In this document: positions 55,502-64,000 of the stretch, piece after piece | How the letters are laid out: each line of letters starts with the position of its first letter | Numbering within the stretch: position 1 is the stretch's first letter | Origin: JAEMQF01 sp963850525 | GTDB taxonomy: Bacteria; Pseudomonadota; Gammaproteobacteria; Burkholderiales; Burkholderiaceae_C | Length of the DNA stretch: 64,000 bases | Direction of reading: 5' to 3' | NCBI GenBank assembly: GCA_963850525.1 | Contig: CAWKLQ010000001.1 | Location: 124,001 to 188,000, forward strand | Notes under the pieces: generated by a model | Told to the model about the DNA's origin: nothing | Databases searched by the model: none | Seen by the model: the letters and a program-made list of their open reading frames with translations, nothing else | Position numbers and translations under genes: made by a program

Positions 55502-56974
55502 ATGCGCCTGCTCGGCAAAGCGCTCACCTTCGACGACGTGTTGTTGGTGCCCGCCTTCTCCCAGGTCTTGCCGCGCGATACCAGCCTCGCCACCTCGCTG
55601 TCGCGCAACATCCGCCTCAACCTGCCGCTCATTTCCGCGGCGATGGACACCGTCACCGAAGCGCGCCTGGCGATCGCCATCGCCCAGGAGGGCGGCATCG
55701 GCATCGTGCACAAGAATCTCGCGCCCAAGCAGCAGGCGGCCGAGGTGGCGCGCGTCAAGCGCTATGAGTCGGGCCTGCTCAAAGACCCGATCACGATCTC
55801 CCCCGGCGTTCCGGTGCGCAACGTCATCGAGCTGTCCAAACAACACGGCATTTCCGGCTTCCCGGTCGTCGAAGAGGGCCGCGTCGTGGGCATCGTGACG
55901 AACCGCGACCTGCGTTTCGAGACGCGCCTGGACGTGCCGGTGCGTGAAATCATGACGCCGCGCGAGCGCCTGATCACGGTGCGCGAGGGCGCGTCGCTCG
56001 CCGAAGGCAAGGCGCTGATGCACCGCCACAAGCTCGAGCGCGTGCTCGTCGTCAACGAAGCCTTCGAGTTGCGCGGCCTGATGACCGTGAAAGACATCAC
56101 GAAGCAGACGAGCTTTCCTGACGCCGCTAGAGACGACCACGGCAAGTTGCGCGTCGGCGCCGCGGTGGGCGTGGCCGAGGGCACCGAGGAGCGCGTCGAG
56201 CTGCTGATCAAGGCCGGCGTCGATGTGCTCGTCGTCGACACCGCGCACGGCCACAGCGCCGGCGTCATCGACCGCGTGCGCTGGGTGAAACGCCACTATC
56301 CGCAAATCGACGTGATCGGCGGCAACATCGCCACCGGCGCAGCGGCGCGTGCGCTCGTCGATGCCGGCGCCGACGCGGTCAAGGTCGGCATCGGTCCCGG
56401 CTCGATCTGCACGACGCGAATCGTCACCGGCGTGGGCGTGCCGCAGATTTACGCGATCCAGGAGGTCGCCAAGGCGATCGCCGGCAGCGGCGTGCCACTC
56501 ATCGCCGACGGCGGCGTGCGCTTTTCCGGGGACCTGGCCAAGGCGATTGCTGCCGGCGCCGACAGCGTGATGATGGGCGGCGCCTTTGCCGGCACCGAAG
56601 AGGCGCCCGGCGAAACCATCCTCTACCAGGGCCGCACCTACAAGAGCTATCGCGGCATGGGGTCGCTGGGGGCGATGCAGCAGGGCTCTGCGGATCGCTA
56701 CTTCCAGGAAAACTCCGACTCGTCGACCGCGAGTTCGGCCAAGCTTGTTCCCGAGGGCATCGAGGGTCAGGTGCCGTACAAGGGCACGGTCGTCGCGGTG
56801 ATCTTCCAGATGGCGGGCGGCCTGCGCGCGGCGATGCACTATTGCGGCTGCGCGAGCATTGCGCAATTGCACGAGCGCGCCGAGTTCGTCGAGATCTCGT
56901 CGGCGGGAATGCGCGAGAGCCACGTGCACGACGTGCAGATCACCAAAGAAGCGCCGAATTACCGCATGGAATGA
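55502..56974 (+). CDS. guaB: IMP dehydrogenase
   Basis: GuaB oxidises IMP to XMP, the first committed step to GMP. The 490 residues have the N-terminal FDDVLLVPAFSQVLPRD, a pair of CBS motifs (about residues 95-205) within the barrel, and the catalytic cysteine in GPGSICTTRIVTGVGVPQ, with the flap YRGMGSLGAM. The ATG follows AGGAGA. Its stop overlaps the start of an MFS transporter (ATGA), followed by guaA. Confidence 0.98.
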   Translation: MRLLGKALTFDDVLLVPAFSQVLPRDTSLATSLSRNIRLNLPLISAAMDTVTEARLAIAIAQEGGIGIVHKNLAPKQQAAEVARVKRYESGLLKDPITISPGVPVRNVIELSKQHGISGFPVVEEGRVVGIVTNRDLRFETRLDVPVREIMTPRERLITVREGASLAEGKALMHRHKLERVLVVNEAFELRGLMTVKDITKQTSFPDAARDDHGKLRVGAAVGVAEGTEERVELLIKAGVDVLVVDTAHGHSAGVIDRVRWVKRHYPQIDVIGGNIATGAAARALVDAGADAVKVGIGPGSICTTRIVTGVGVPQIYAIQEVAKAIAGSGVPLIADGGVRFSGDLAKAIAAGADSVMMGGAFAGTEEAPGETILYQGRTYKSYRGMGSLGAMQQGSADRYFQENSDSSTASSAKLVPEGIEGQVPYKGTVVAVIFQMAGGLRAAMHYCGCASIAQLHERAEFVEISSAGMRESHVHDVQITKEAPNYRME

Positions 56975-58233
56975 CATTGACCGCTGTAGTCGAACGCCCG
57001 CATGGCCGCCGTGAGGCGGCCATGCCTTTCATCCTGATCACGGTGCTGATCGACATGATGGCGATTGGCCTCATCGTGCCAGTCTTGCCGCTGTTGGTCG
57101 GCACGTTCACGTCGTCGCCCACCGAGCAGACTTTCTGGTTCGGCGCCGTCGCGCTGACCTTCGGCGTGGCGAACTTCTTCGCCTCACCGGTGCTCGGTGC
57201 CTTGTCCGACAAGTACGGCCGCCGCCCAGTGCTGTTGCTGGGCTTCTCTGGCCTGGCGGCGAGCTTCATCGTCACCGGTCTGGCGACTGCGCTGTGGATG
57301 CTCATCGCGGTGCGCCTGTTCAGCGGCGCGATGCAGTCCAACGCCGCGGTGGCCAACGCCTACGTCGCCGACATCACCGCGCCGGAAGACCGTGCACGGC
57401 GTTTCGGCCTGCTCGGCGCGATGTTCGGCCTGGGCTTCACGCTCGGGCCGGTGATGGGCGGCTTGCTCGGTTCGATCAACGTGCACTTGCCGTTCTTCGC
57501 GGCGGGTGCGCTGGCGGTGCTCAACTGGCTTTACGGCTACTTCGTCCTGCCCGAGTCATTGCCCAAGGACCGGCGAAAACCCTTCGAGTGGAAGCGCGCG
57601 AATCCGTTCAGCTCGCTGCGCGGCTTGAGTCAACTGACAGGCGTGGGGCCGCTCGTTGCCGTGATCGGCCTGGCGTCGCTCGCGCAGTTCACGCTGCACA
57701 ACTCCTTTGTCCTGTACACGACGTTCAAGTTCGGCTGGGGCCCGCAGCACAACGGCTGGGCGCTCTTCACGGTGGGGCTGATGTCGGTGCTCGTGCAAGG
57801 CTTTTTGCTCAAGCACCTGCTGAAGCGATTTTCCGCGCGCGTCTTGGCGACTTTCGGTCTGGCCGCATCTTCACTCACCTACTTCGCGTTCGGCGCGGCA
57901 AGCGAGGGTTGGATGATGTTTGTCATCATCGTCCTGGGCAACCTTCTCGGCGGGGGTGCAGCGGCGGTGATTCAGAGCCAGGTGTCCAACGCCGCCGACG
58001 CGCGCAGCCAGGGCCAGACCATGGGGTCGGTCGCCGGACTGAACAGCCTGATGGCGGTGATCGCTCCGGTCGTCAGCGCGCCTCTGCTCGGCATGGTCTC
58101 GCACCTGAGCCCGGGCGACTGGCGCATCGGCTTGCCGTTTTACTTCTGTGCGGCTTTGCAATTGATCGGCACCGTGATTGCGGCGCGCTACTTCCGGCGC
58201 GCGGCAATGCAGAGCCGGGCCGCCGTTGCGTGA
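56971..58233 (+). CDS. MFS transporter, TetA/TCR-like (drug:proton antiporter 1 family)
   Basis: A 420-residue protein with twelve helices. The MFS signature GALSDKYGRRPVLLLG follows helix 2, and the fourth-helix region has VRLFSGAMQSNAAVANAYVADIT, as in TetA-like exporters. The ATG overlapping the guaB stop is preferred; an ATG at 57022 (MPFILITVLIDMMAIG), which lies nearer the first helix, is the alternative. It lies between guaB and guaA in the same operon, which is unusual. Substrate unknown; a purine-like compound is one guess. Confidence 0.85.
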   Translation: MTLTAVVERPHGRREAAMPFILITVLIDMMAIGLIVPVLPLLVGTFTSSPTEQTFWFGAVALTFGVANFFASPVLGALSDKYGRRPVLLLGFSGLAASFIVTGLATALWMLIAVRLFSGAMQSNAAVANAYVADITAPEDRARRFGLLGAMFGLGFTLGPVMGGLLGSINVHLPFFAAGALAVLNWLYGYFVLPESLPKDRRKPFEWKRANPFSSLRGLSQLTGVGPLVAVIGLASLAQFTLHNSFVLYTTFKFGWGPQHNGWALFTVGLMSVLVQGFLLKHLLKRFSARVLATFGLAASSLTYFAFGAASEGWMMFVIIVLGNLLGGGAAAVIQSQVSNAADARSQGQTMGSVAGLNSLMAVIAPVVSAPLLGMVSHLSPGDWRIGLPFYFCAALQLIGTVIAARYFRRAAMQSRAAVA

Positions 58234-58240
58234 GGGGCGC

Positions 58241-59839
58241 ATGCACGACAAGATCCTGATTCTCGACTTCGGCTCGCAGGTGACGCAACTCATCGCGCGG
58301 CGCGTTCGCGAAGCGCATGTCTATTGCGAGATCCATCCGAACGACGTGAGCGACGCCTTCATCCGCGAATTCGCGCCGAAGGCGATCATCCTGTCAGGCA
58401 GCCACGCGTCGACTTATGAAGACCACGAGCTGCGCGCACCGCAAGCGGTGTGGGACGTGCGCGTGCCGGTGCTCGGCATCTGCTACGGCATGTTCACGAT
58501 GGCGGTGCAGCAGGGCGGCAAGGTCGAGGCGAGCAGCCACCGCGAGTTCGGCTACGCCGAAGTGCGGGCACACGGCCACACCAAGCTGCTCGCCGGAATC
58601 GAGGACTTCCAGACGCCGGAACACCACGGCATGCTCAAGGTGTGGATGAGCCACGGCGACAAGGTCACCGCGTTACCGCCGGGTTTCAAGCTGATGGCAA
58701 GCACTCCGAGTTGTCCGATCGCCGGAATGGCCGACGAAGCGCGCGGCTACTACGGCGTGCAATTCCACCCCGAAGTCACGCACACGCTGCAAGGGCGTGC
58801 GCTCCTGAACCGATTCGTCCTCGACATCGCCGGCGCCAAGCCCGACTGGGTGATGGGCAATTACATCGACGAATGCGTCGCGCGAATTCGCGCGCAAGTC
58901 GGCAGCGAGCACGTGATCCTCGGCCTGTCCGGCGGAGTCGACTCCAGCGTCGCCGCGGCACTGATCCACCGTGCGATCGGCGATCAACTGACGTGTGTCT
59001 TCGTCGACCACGGCCTGTTGCGCCTGAACGAAGGCGCACAAGTAATGGAGATGTTCGTCGGGCGTCTCCACGCCAAAGTGATTCACGTCGACGCGAGCAC
59101 GCAGTTCCTCGGCGCGTTGGCCGGAGTGACCGACCCCGAGGCGAAACGCAAGATCATCGGCCGCGAGTTCGTCGAGGTTTTTCAGACCGAAGCGAACAAG
59201 CTCAAGCGCGAGACCGGCGGCTCAGTCAAGTGGCTCGCACAAGGCACGATCTACCCCGACGTCGTCGAATCCGGCGGGACCAAGTCGAAGAAGGCGACGT
59301 CGATCAAGAGCCACCACAACGTGGGCGGCTTGCCGCAGACGCTGGGCCTCAAGCTGCTCGAGCCACTGCGCGAATTGTTCAAGGACGAAGTGCGCGAACT
59401 CGGTGTGGCGCTCGGCTTGCCGCACGACATGGTGCATCGCCATCCCTTCCCCGGCCCGGGCCTGGGCGTGCGAATCCTGGGCGAAGTAAAACGCGAGCAC
59501 GCCGACCTGTTGCGCCGTGCTGACGCGATCTTCATCGAAGAATTGCGAAGCGCGCGCGACGCGGCGAGTGGCAAGTCCTGGTATGAACTCACGAGCCAGG
59601 CATTCGCCGTGTTCCTGCCTGTCAGAAGTGTCGGCGTGATGGGCGACGGCCGCACCTACGAACACGTCGTCGCGCTGCGCGCCGTGCAGACCAGCGACTT
59701 CATGACCGCCGACTGGGCCGAGCTGCCGTATGCGCTGCTCAAGAAAGTGTCGAGCCGCATCATCAATGAAGTGCGCGGCATCAACCGCGTTGCCTACGAT
59801 GTGTCGAGCAAGCCGCCGGCGACGATCGAGTGGGAGTAG
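58241..59839 (+). CDS. guaA: GMP synthase (glutamine-hydrolysing)
   Basis: GuaA aminates XMP to GMP. The N-terminal class I glutaminase domain (about residues 1-200) has the nucleophile cysteine in LGICYGM and a HPEV histidine/glutamate (QFHPEVTHT). The synthase domain has the PP-loop LGLSGGVDSSVAAAL and the C-terminal dimerisation part ends TIEWE. The sequence SGSHAS replaces the usual SGGP near the oxyanion region, as I recall from other betaproteobacteria. The 532 residues are normal. Confidence 0.98.
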   Translation: MHDKILILDFGSQVTQLIARRVREAHVYCEIHPNDVSDAFIREFAPKAIILSGSHASTYEDHELRAPQAVWDVRVPVLGICYGMFTMAVQQGGKVEASSHREFGYAEVRAHGHTKLLAGIEDFQTPEHHGMLKVWMSHGDKVTALPPGFKLMASTPSCPIAGMADEARGYYGVQFHPEVTHTLQGRALLNRFVLDIAGAKPDWVMGNYIDECVARIRAQVGSEHVILGLSGGVDSSVAAALIHRAIGDQLTCVFVDHGLLRLNEGAQVMEMFVGRLHAKVIHVDASTQFLGALAGVTDPEAKRKIIGREFVEVFQTEANKLKRETGGSVKWLAQGTIYPDVVESGGTKSKKATSIKSHHNVGGLPQTLGLKLLEPLRELFKDEVRELGVALGLPHDMVHRHPFPGPGLGVRILGEVKREHADLLRRADAIFIEELRSARDAASGKSWYELTSQAFAVFLPVRSVGVMGDGRTYEHVVALRAVQTSDFMTADWAELPYALLKKVSSRIINEVRGINRVAYDVSSKPPATIEWE

Positions 59840-59866
59840 GGACCTTGGTCCGCCTCAACGGCAGCG

Positions 59867-61333
59867 TTATTTGCGTCGTGCCGCCGCCTCGCGCCGCAAC
59901 ACCATCCCCGGCCTCGCACCGGTGGCGCGCCCCGCTTCCCAGACGACCGCGCCGTTGACGATCACGGCATCGATACCGCGCGCGGGCCGCACCGGGTCGG
60001 CGTAAGTCGCCGCGTCGGCGACCGTGTCCGCGTCGAACAGCGGCAGGTCGGCGAATGCGCCTTCCTTGAGCACGCCGCGGTCGCGCAGGCCGAAGTTGGC
60101 TGCGGTCAGGCCCGTCATCTTGTGCAATGCCGCTTCCAGACCGAACAAGCCGAGGAATCGGCTGTAGTGTCCGAGCACGCGGGGGAAGGTGCCCCAGAGG
60201 CGCGGGTGCGGTGAGGCGTCGTGCGGCAGGCCGTCGGAGCCGATCATGGTGGACGGAAAACGCAGCACGCGTTGCACGTCGGCTTCGTCCATCTTGAAGT
60301 AGATGCCTCCTGCGGGCGCGAGGCGCCGGCACGCTTCGTCTTGCGACACGCCGAGCGCGCGCGCGATGTCGGCGAGGTCCTGGCCGGCGTATTCGGGCAA
60401 GGCCTTGGACCAGCTGACGAGGGTGCGCTCCGAAGTCGCTGCGCGATCTGCGCTGAGGATCGTCGAGCCGGCGGTGTACGGGTAGCAGTCCAGACACACC
60501 GGCTGCTCGGCCATGCGCCGCGCGATCAACGCCAGGGTTTCGCCGGTGCGCCCGTGGTTCGCCTTGCCGAGGACCTTGTGGTGCGAGATGACGACGGAGA
60601 CGCCAAGTTCGCGGCCGATGCGAAACGTCTCTTCCAGAGACTCGACGATCCGGTCGCCTTCGTCGCGCAGGTGCGTGCAGTAGACGCCGCCGTGTTCGCT
60701 GAGCGGGCGGCACACTTCGATGACTTCTTCGGTGGGCGCGGCGATCGCGGGCTCGTAGAACAGCCCCGTCGAAACGCCCACCGCGCCGGCGTGCAGCGCT
60801 TCGTCGACGAGCGCGCGCATGCGCGCGATCTCGGCGGGCCGTGCCGGGCGCGCGAGGTCGTCGAGTGTCGTGACGCGCAGCGTCGTGTGGCCGACCAGCA
60901 TCGCGCAGTTGACGGCCGCCGGCTGCGCGCGCAGCGCGTCCAGATACGTCGCGAAATTCGCGTAGCGGAACCAGCCGCCCGCGTCGTCGAGCAGGTTCAG
61001 CGGCGGCGTCACCGGATCCGGAATTCGCCGCGGCATCGGCGCCAGCGACACGCCGCAGTTGCCGCCGATCACTGTCGTCACGCCCTGGCTGACTTTGGGC
61101 GCCATTTCGGGCTGGCTGAGCAGCAGCCGGTCGTCGTGCGTGTGCGAATCGATGAAGCCGGGCGCCGCGATGCGACCTGCGAGGTCGATCTCCACGGTGC
61201 CGCTGCAGCCGGTGAGGTCGCCGATCTTGGCGATGCGCTCGCCTTGAATGCCGATGTCGCCGCTGCGCCGCGCATCGCCGGTGCCGTCGATGATGCTCGC
61301 GTTGCGGATCAGCAGGTCAAATTGGCGAGGCAT
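59867..61333 (-). CDS. N-acyl-D-amino-acid deacylase family amidohydrolase
   Basis: A 488-residue metal-dependent amidohydrolase. The metal site has GFIDSHTHDD; VTTVIGGNCGVS and ISHHKVLGKANHG are typical of D-aminoacylases, as is YPYTAGSTIL. It should release D-amino acids from N-acyl derivatives, but hydantoinase-like or other substrates cannot be excluded. The DSD1-family gene lies directly upstream on the same strand with a 40-base gap, which supports D-amino-acid breakdown. Confidence 0.85.
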   Translation of the reverse strand: MPRQFDLLIRNASIIDGTGDARRSGDIGIQGERIAKIGDLTGCSGTVEIDLAGRIAAPGFIDSHTHDDRLLLSQPEMAPKVSQGVTTVIGGNCGVSLAPMPRRIPDPVTPPLNLLDDAGGWFRYANFATYLDALRAQPAAVNCAMLVGHTTLRVTTLDDLARPARPAEIARMRALVDEALHAGAVGVSTGLFYEPAIAAPTEEVIEVCRPLSEHGGVYCTHLRDEGDRIVESLEETFRIGRELGVSVVISHHKVLGKANHGRTGETLALIARRMAEQPVCLDCYPYTAGSTILSADRAATSERTLVSWSKALPEYAGQDLADIARALGVSQDEACRRLAPAGGIYFKMDEADVQRVLRFPSTMIGSDGLPHDASPHPRLWGTFPRVLGHYSRFLGLFGLEAALHKMTGLTAANFGLRDRGVLKEGAFADLPLFDADTVADAATYADPVRPARGIDAVIVNGAVVWEAGRATGARPGMVLRREAAARRK

Positions 61334-61373
61334 GGTGAGTTCGCAATCGGTTCAAGTCTGTGGGGAATGGCGC

Positions 61374-62489
61374 TCACAGCAGCGCACCGCGCGCAGCGAT
61401 CGGCCACAGCGCTTCGACGCGGTCGCCGCGCACGCAGACGATTTCGTCATAGAGGTTGACGGTGGGGTCGCAGTGCCCGGGAACGAGCATCAATGATTCG
61501 CCGAGCGCAAGGGTCGAGTTTTCGGGGATGCTGAGCGCGCCGTGGTCGTCGGCAGCTTTCAGGTAGCGCAGCTCCGGCCGGCCCCACACCGTGGGCATTC
61601 CGGAGTCGACGCTCGACGCTTTGAGCCCGGCGTCGACGACCGTGCGCGTCGGCACGACGCGGCTCAGCACCGACGTGCGAACGAACAGCGCGTGCTCGAA
61701 GGCGACGTCGCCGGGCGCCCGTTGGTTGTCGGCGTAGTCGCGGTCCATGAAGATGTAAGAGCCCGCCTGAATCTCGTTGAACACGCCTGAGTCGCGCTCG
61801 AGCAAAAAGCTGCCGGTGCCTCCGCCTGTGATGCGCTCGACCTGCAGGCCGCAGGTGTGCACCGCGAGCCGCGTCGTACGTGCGGCGTCGACCACCGCTG
61901 CGATCGCCTCGGCGCGCTCGGCAGGCGTGCGCAAATGCTGCGCCGGGCCGTGGTAACAGTGCAGTCCGGCAAAGCGCAAGGCGGCGCTGTCGGCGACCAG
62001 CCGCGCCAGGCGCGCCCCCGGATCGCCCGGCGCAACGCCGCAGCGCTTTCCGCCCACGTCGACTTCCACGTAGACGTCGAGGGTCACGCCTTGGGCAAGT
62101 GCGACTTCGGCGAGCGCGTGCACTTGCTGTTCATGGTCGACAAGCACACCCATGCGGGCGCGACGCGCAAGATCGGCGAGATGGCGCAGCTTGGCCGCGC
62201 CCACCACCTGATTCGTGACGAGCACGTCTTGAATTCCTGCGTCGACGAAGACGGCCGCTTCGCTGACTTTCTGGCAGCAGATGCCCACCGCGCCGAGCGC
62301 GATCTGGCGCTTCGCAATCTCCGGGCACTTGTGGCTCTTCGCGTGCGCGCGCAGGCGCGCGCCGCTGCCGCGCAGCGAGGCCGCCATGCGCTCCAGATTG
62401 CGTTCGAACGCGGCGAGATCGAGCACCAGCGCGGGCGTGTCGATGCGGCTGACGGGGTCGCCGGGGTGGGCGGCTTTCCAGGGGCTCAT
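61374..62489 (-). CDS. DSD1 family PLP enzyme (D-threonine aldolase / D-serine dehydratase-like)
   Basis: An alanine-racemase-fold PLP enzyme of 371 residues. The PLP lysine is in LRAHAKSHKCPEIAKRQ; the C-terminal PGHCDPTVN holds the His and Cys metal ligands of D-threonine aldolase and D-serine dehydratase. The activity cannot be decided further. The ATG at 62489 lies at the end of a dispersed repeat and overlaps the stop of a small upstream frame (ATGA). In-frame codons upstream belong to the repeat. Confidence 0.88.
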   Translation of the reverse strand: MSPWKAAHPGDPVSRIDTPALVLDLAAFERNLERMAASLRGSGARLRAHAKSHKCPEIAKRQIALGAVGICCQKVSEAAVFVDAGIQDVLVTNQVVGAAKLRHLADLARRARMGVLVDHEQQVHALAEVALAQGVTLDVYVEVDVGGKRCGVAPGDPGARLARLVADSAALRFAGLHCYHGPAQHLRTPAERAEAIAAVVDAARTTRLAVHTCGLQVERITGGGTGSFLLERDSGVFNEIQAGSYIFMDRDYADNQRAPGDVAFEHALFVRTSVLSRVVPTRTVVDAGLKASSVDSGMPTVWGRPELRYLKAADDHGALSIPENSTLALGESLMLVPGHCDPTVNLYDEIVCVRGDRVEALWPIAARGALL

Positions 62490-62530
62490 GAGCGCCCCAA
62501 GGCCGGCCAAAGCCGGCCGTCCCCCGCGGG
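62486..62530 (+). repeat. Dispersed structured repeat, copy C (short)
   Basis: ATGAGCGCCCCAAGGCC starts the copy as in the others. It has hairpins GGCCGGC-CAAA-GCCGGCC and CCCC-CG-CGGGG. The sequence at its start supplies both the ATG of the DSD1 gene and the TGA of the fragment upstream, both on the minus strand. Confidence 0.7.
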
Positions 62531-62623
62531 GAATTGCGGGCCGCGTTCCTGCAAATGGCCGAGCACGGTGTCGTAGCCCTCGTCGAGCAGGTCGGTGCCG
62601 AATTCAAACGCGGTGGATTGCAT
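62486..62623 (-). pseudogene. Truncated gene fragment of 45 codons ending in repeat copy C
   Basis: A small open frame that starts ATG at 62623 with MQSTAFEFGTDLLDEGYDTV and continues for about 30 residues of ordinary protein, then switches to residues encoded by the dispersed repeat (GRLWPALGRS) and stops at a TGA that overlaps the next gene's ATG. The N-terminus looks like the start of a longer protein of unknown family whose rest was lost. It may now serve only to couple translation to the DSD1 gene. Confidence 0.45.
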
Positions 62624-62644
62624 GGTGGCGGGGCGGTTGCGTCG

Positions 62645-62758
62645 TCAGTACCAGAGGGCGTTGTCGACCTGATTGTGCAGCGGCTGCCCGGCGGTGAAGC
62701 GCCGCGCGTTGTCGCACAACACCTTGAGCCGGCGCATGCAGGGGCCGACCACCGGGAC
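62645..62758 (-). pseudogene. Possible C-terminal remnant of a D-2-hydroxyacid dehydrogenase
   Basis: The last 20 or so codons before a stop at 62645 read RRFTAGQPLHNQVDNALWY, with LKVLCDN before, which resembles the C-terminal helix and tail of D-isomer 2-hydroxyacid dehydrogenases (NLRRFLAGEPLLNVVD-type). No catalytic domain lies upstream. The rest of 62624-62850 shows no gene. The homology is by eye and short. Confidence 0.35.
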
Positions 62759-62850
62759 ATGCGGCCTGCGTCGCGCCAAGGGCGTGCAGCAGGCGCGTAG
62801 CGGAACTAAGACCTTCTGTGCCGCTCCCCGAGAAGGCAGAATGCAGCCCC

Positions 62851-63996
62851 ATGCAGCAAAACCGTGACAGTGCAATGGTGCGCCTGCCCTCCGAGGCGGC
62901 GCCGCTGAGCAAGGCGCAGCAGACGTTCAACCGCCTGATCGAGCGCATCGAGCAGCAGCGCCAGGTGCTCGGAGCGTGGCAGGACTTCGTGCCGAAGTTT
63001 CAGCAGCGTCTGGCTGGCGAACTGGACCCGCTGCAGCGGCGTTGCGACCGCGCCCAGCTCGCGCTGGCGAAGGTTTTCGACGCCGCGCACGACAGCGCCA
63101 GCATCACGAAACGCGAACGCGCCAAGCTGGCGATGCTCGTGCAGGACATCTGCGCGCAGCTGCTCGGGCACGACGACGCGTCGGACGCGCACGCGCAAGT
63201 GATTGCGCTGCACGACAAATACAGCGACACGAGTCACGCCGACCTGGTGGAAGAAGAAACCGAGCTTTTCAAAGACTTGGCCGAGACGGTATTCGGCGTC
63301 GAGCTGGACGGCGCTGACGAAGCGAGTTCACCCGAAGCGATTCGCCAGGCCTTGCATCGCAAAATGCAGGAGCAGAACCAGGCACAGCGCGAAGCGCCGG
63401 CAGCTGCGCGGCGCAAGACGGCCAAGCAACTCGCCAAGGACGCCAAACTCGCGCAAGCCGCCGAGGCCGCAACGCAGTCGGTGCGCGAGATCTACCGCAA
63501 GCTCGCGAGCGTGTTGCACCCGGACCGCGAAGCCGACGCCGCCGAGCGCGAGCGCAAGACGGACTTGATGAAGAAGGTGAACCAGGCGTACGAAGAAAAA
63601 AATCTGCTGCGCCTGCTCGAATTGCAGATTCAGATCGAGCAGATCGACGCCGCCGCGCTGGGCGCGATCAACCCGCTCCGCTTGGGGCACTACAACCAGG
63701 TGCTGACGGAGCAGTGTGCGCAACTCGAGCACGAGATCGACGCGCTGCTCGCACCATTTGCGCACCAGCTGGGGGTCTATCGGCGCGGCAGCTTGACTCC
63801 GGAAACGCTGAACCGCTCGCTGGACGGCGACGTCGCGGCGATGCGGCGCGACGCGCTAGGCATCGAACACGACGTGAAGCGCCTCTCCGACCGCGCCGCG
63901 TTGAAGGCATGGCTCAAGCACATCAAGGTCGAACGGCAGCGCGACGTCGACACCGACTTCGATGACCTGTTCGACGCGTTCACGCACACGCGCTGA
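62851..63996 (+). CDS. J-domain-like protein with long helical N-terminal part
   Basis: A 381-residue soluble, highly charged protein, mostly helical. Residues about 215-260 form a DnaJ-like J domain: REIYRKLASVLHPDREADAAERERKTDLMKKVNQAYEE, with the HPD tripeptide in LHPDRE and the usual NQAYE helix. The flanks look like coiled coil or helical bundles; there is no Gly/Phe-rich or zinc region, so it is not a DnaJ. It may be a dedicated DnaK partner. ATG 62851 is used; ATG 62875 (MVRLPSEAA) and an upstream GTG are alternatives. The stop is four bases from the window end. Confidence 0.6.
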   Translation: MQQNRDSAMVRLPSEAAPLSKAQQTFNRLIERIEQQRQVLGAWQDFVPKFQQRLAGELDPLQRRCDRAQLALAKVFDAAHDSASITKRERAKLAMLVQDICAQLLGHDDASDAHAQVIALHDKYSDTSHADLVEEETELFKDLAETVFGVELDGADEASSPEAIRQALHRKMQEQNQAQREAPAAARRKTAKQLAKDAKLAQAAEAATQSVREIYRKLASVLHPDREADAAERERKTDLMKKVNQAYEEKNLLRLLELQIQIEQIDAAALGAINPLRLGHYNQVLTEQCAQLEHEIDALLAPFAHQLGVYRRGSLTPETLNRSLDGDVAAMRRDALGIEHDVKRLSDRAALKAWLKHIKVERQRDVDTDFDDLFDAFTHTR

Positions 63997-64000
63997 CGGC

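Overview
The window reads as a chromosomal segment of a high-GC betaproteobacterium of the order Burkholderiales, probably near the Comamonadaceae/Sphaerotilaceae. The evidence is gene order (glyA-nrdR-minor pilins-ribDE-ribBA-ribH-nusB; rpsO-pnp-quinone oxidoreductase-tpiA-secG-tRNA-Leu-nuoA to nuoN-Nudix-DUF1178; smpB back to back with ratA-rnfH; guaB/guaA), protein sequence character, and dispersed palindromic repeats of a kind common in that order. No phage, insertion sequence, CRISPR array or plasmid gene is visible. Nearly all of the window is dense core genome with many ATGA or TGATG stop/start overlaps.

Layout. From about 15.1 kb leftwards everything is on the minus strand. First come a lytic transglycosylase, glyA and nrdR. 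Then a five-gene type IV minor-pilin cluster (fimT, a PilE-like pilin, pilW, pilX, pilV) runs with only a 20-base gap into a riboflavin operon (ribD, ribE, ribBA, ribH, nusB). After these come a membrane Ser/Thr kinase with a TssQ-like lipoprotein, and tolQ-tolR-tolA, cut by the window edge. From 15.3 kb rightwards most genes are on the plus strand: ubiD, tsaD, an aminotransferase, rpsO, pnp, a quinone oxidoreductase, tpiA, secG, tRNA-Leu(GAG) and all fourteen genes of respiratory complex I (24.8-39.4 kb), followed by Nudix and DUF1178 genes.

The 40.5-49 kb part is mixed in direction: an FAD-linked oxidase with DUF2069, YihY, an alpha/beta hydrolase coupled to an O-acetylhomoserine sulfhydrylase, a CBS protein, chorismate synthase and an MFS transporter. 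Next are a two-gene RND efflux system (no outer-membrane gene), smpB, ratA-rnfH, a DUF4124 protein, and guaB and guaA with a drug-type MFS gene between them. The right end has a D-amino-acid-type amidohydrolase and a DSD1-family PLP enzyme beside two gene remnants, then a J-domain-like protein.

The most unusual signals are small. A structured dispersed repeat occurs three times. One copy lies in frame inside ribE and adds about 29 residues to riboflavin synthase. The other two overlap the stop or start codons of neighbouring genes, and the first hairpin shows apparently compensatory stem changes between copies. A second palindromic repeat is present in two full copies and one half copy. Also notable are a GTP cyclohydrolase II-like domain in RibBA without its zinc and catalytic motifs, a PilE-like pilin with a very long leader, oversized PilV and PilX proteins with no PilY1, a possible structured leader before rpsO, and a 45-residue gene upstream of tsaD. 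I saw no convincing new defence, mobile or biosynthetic system.
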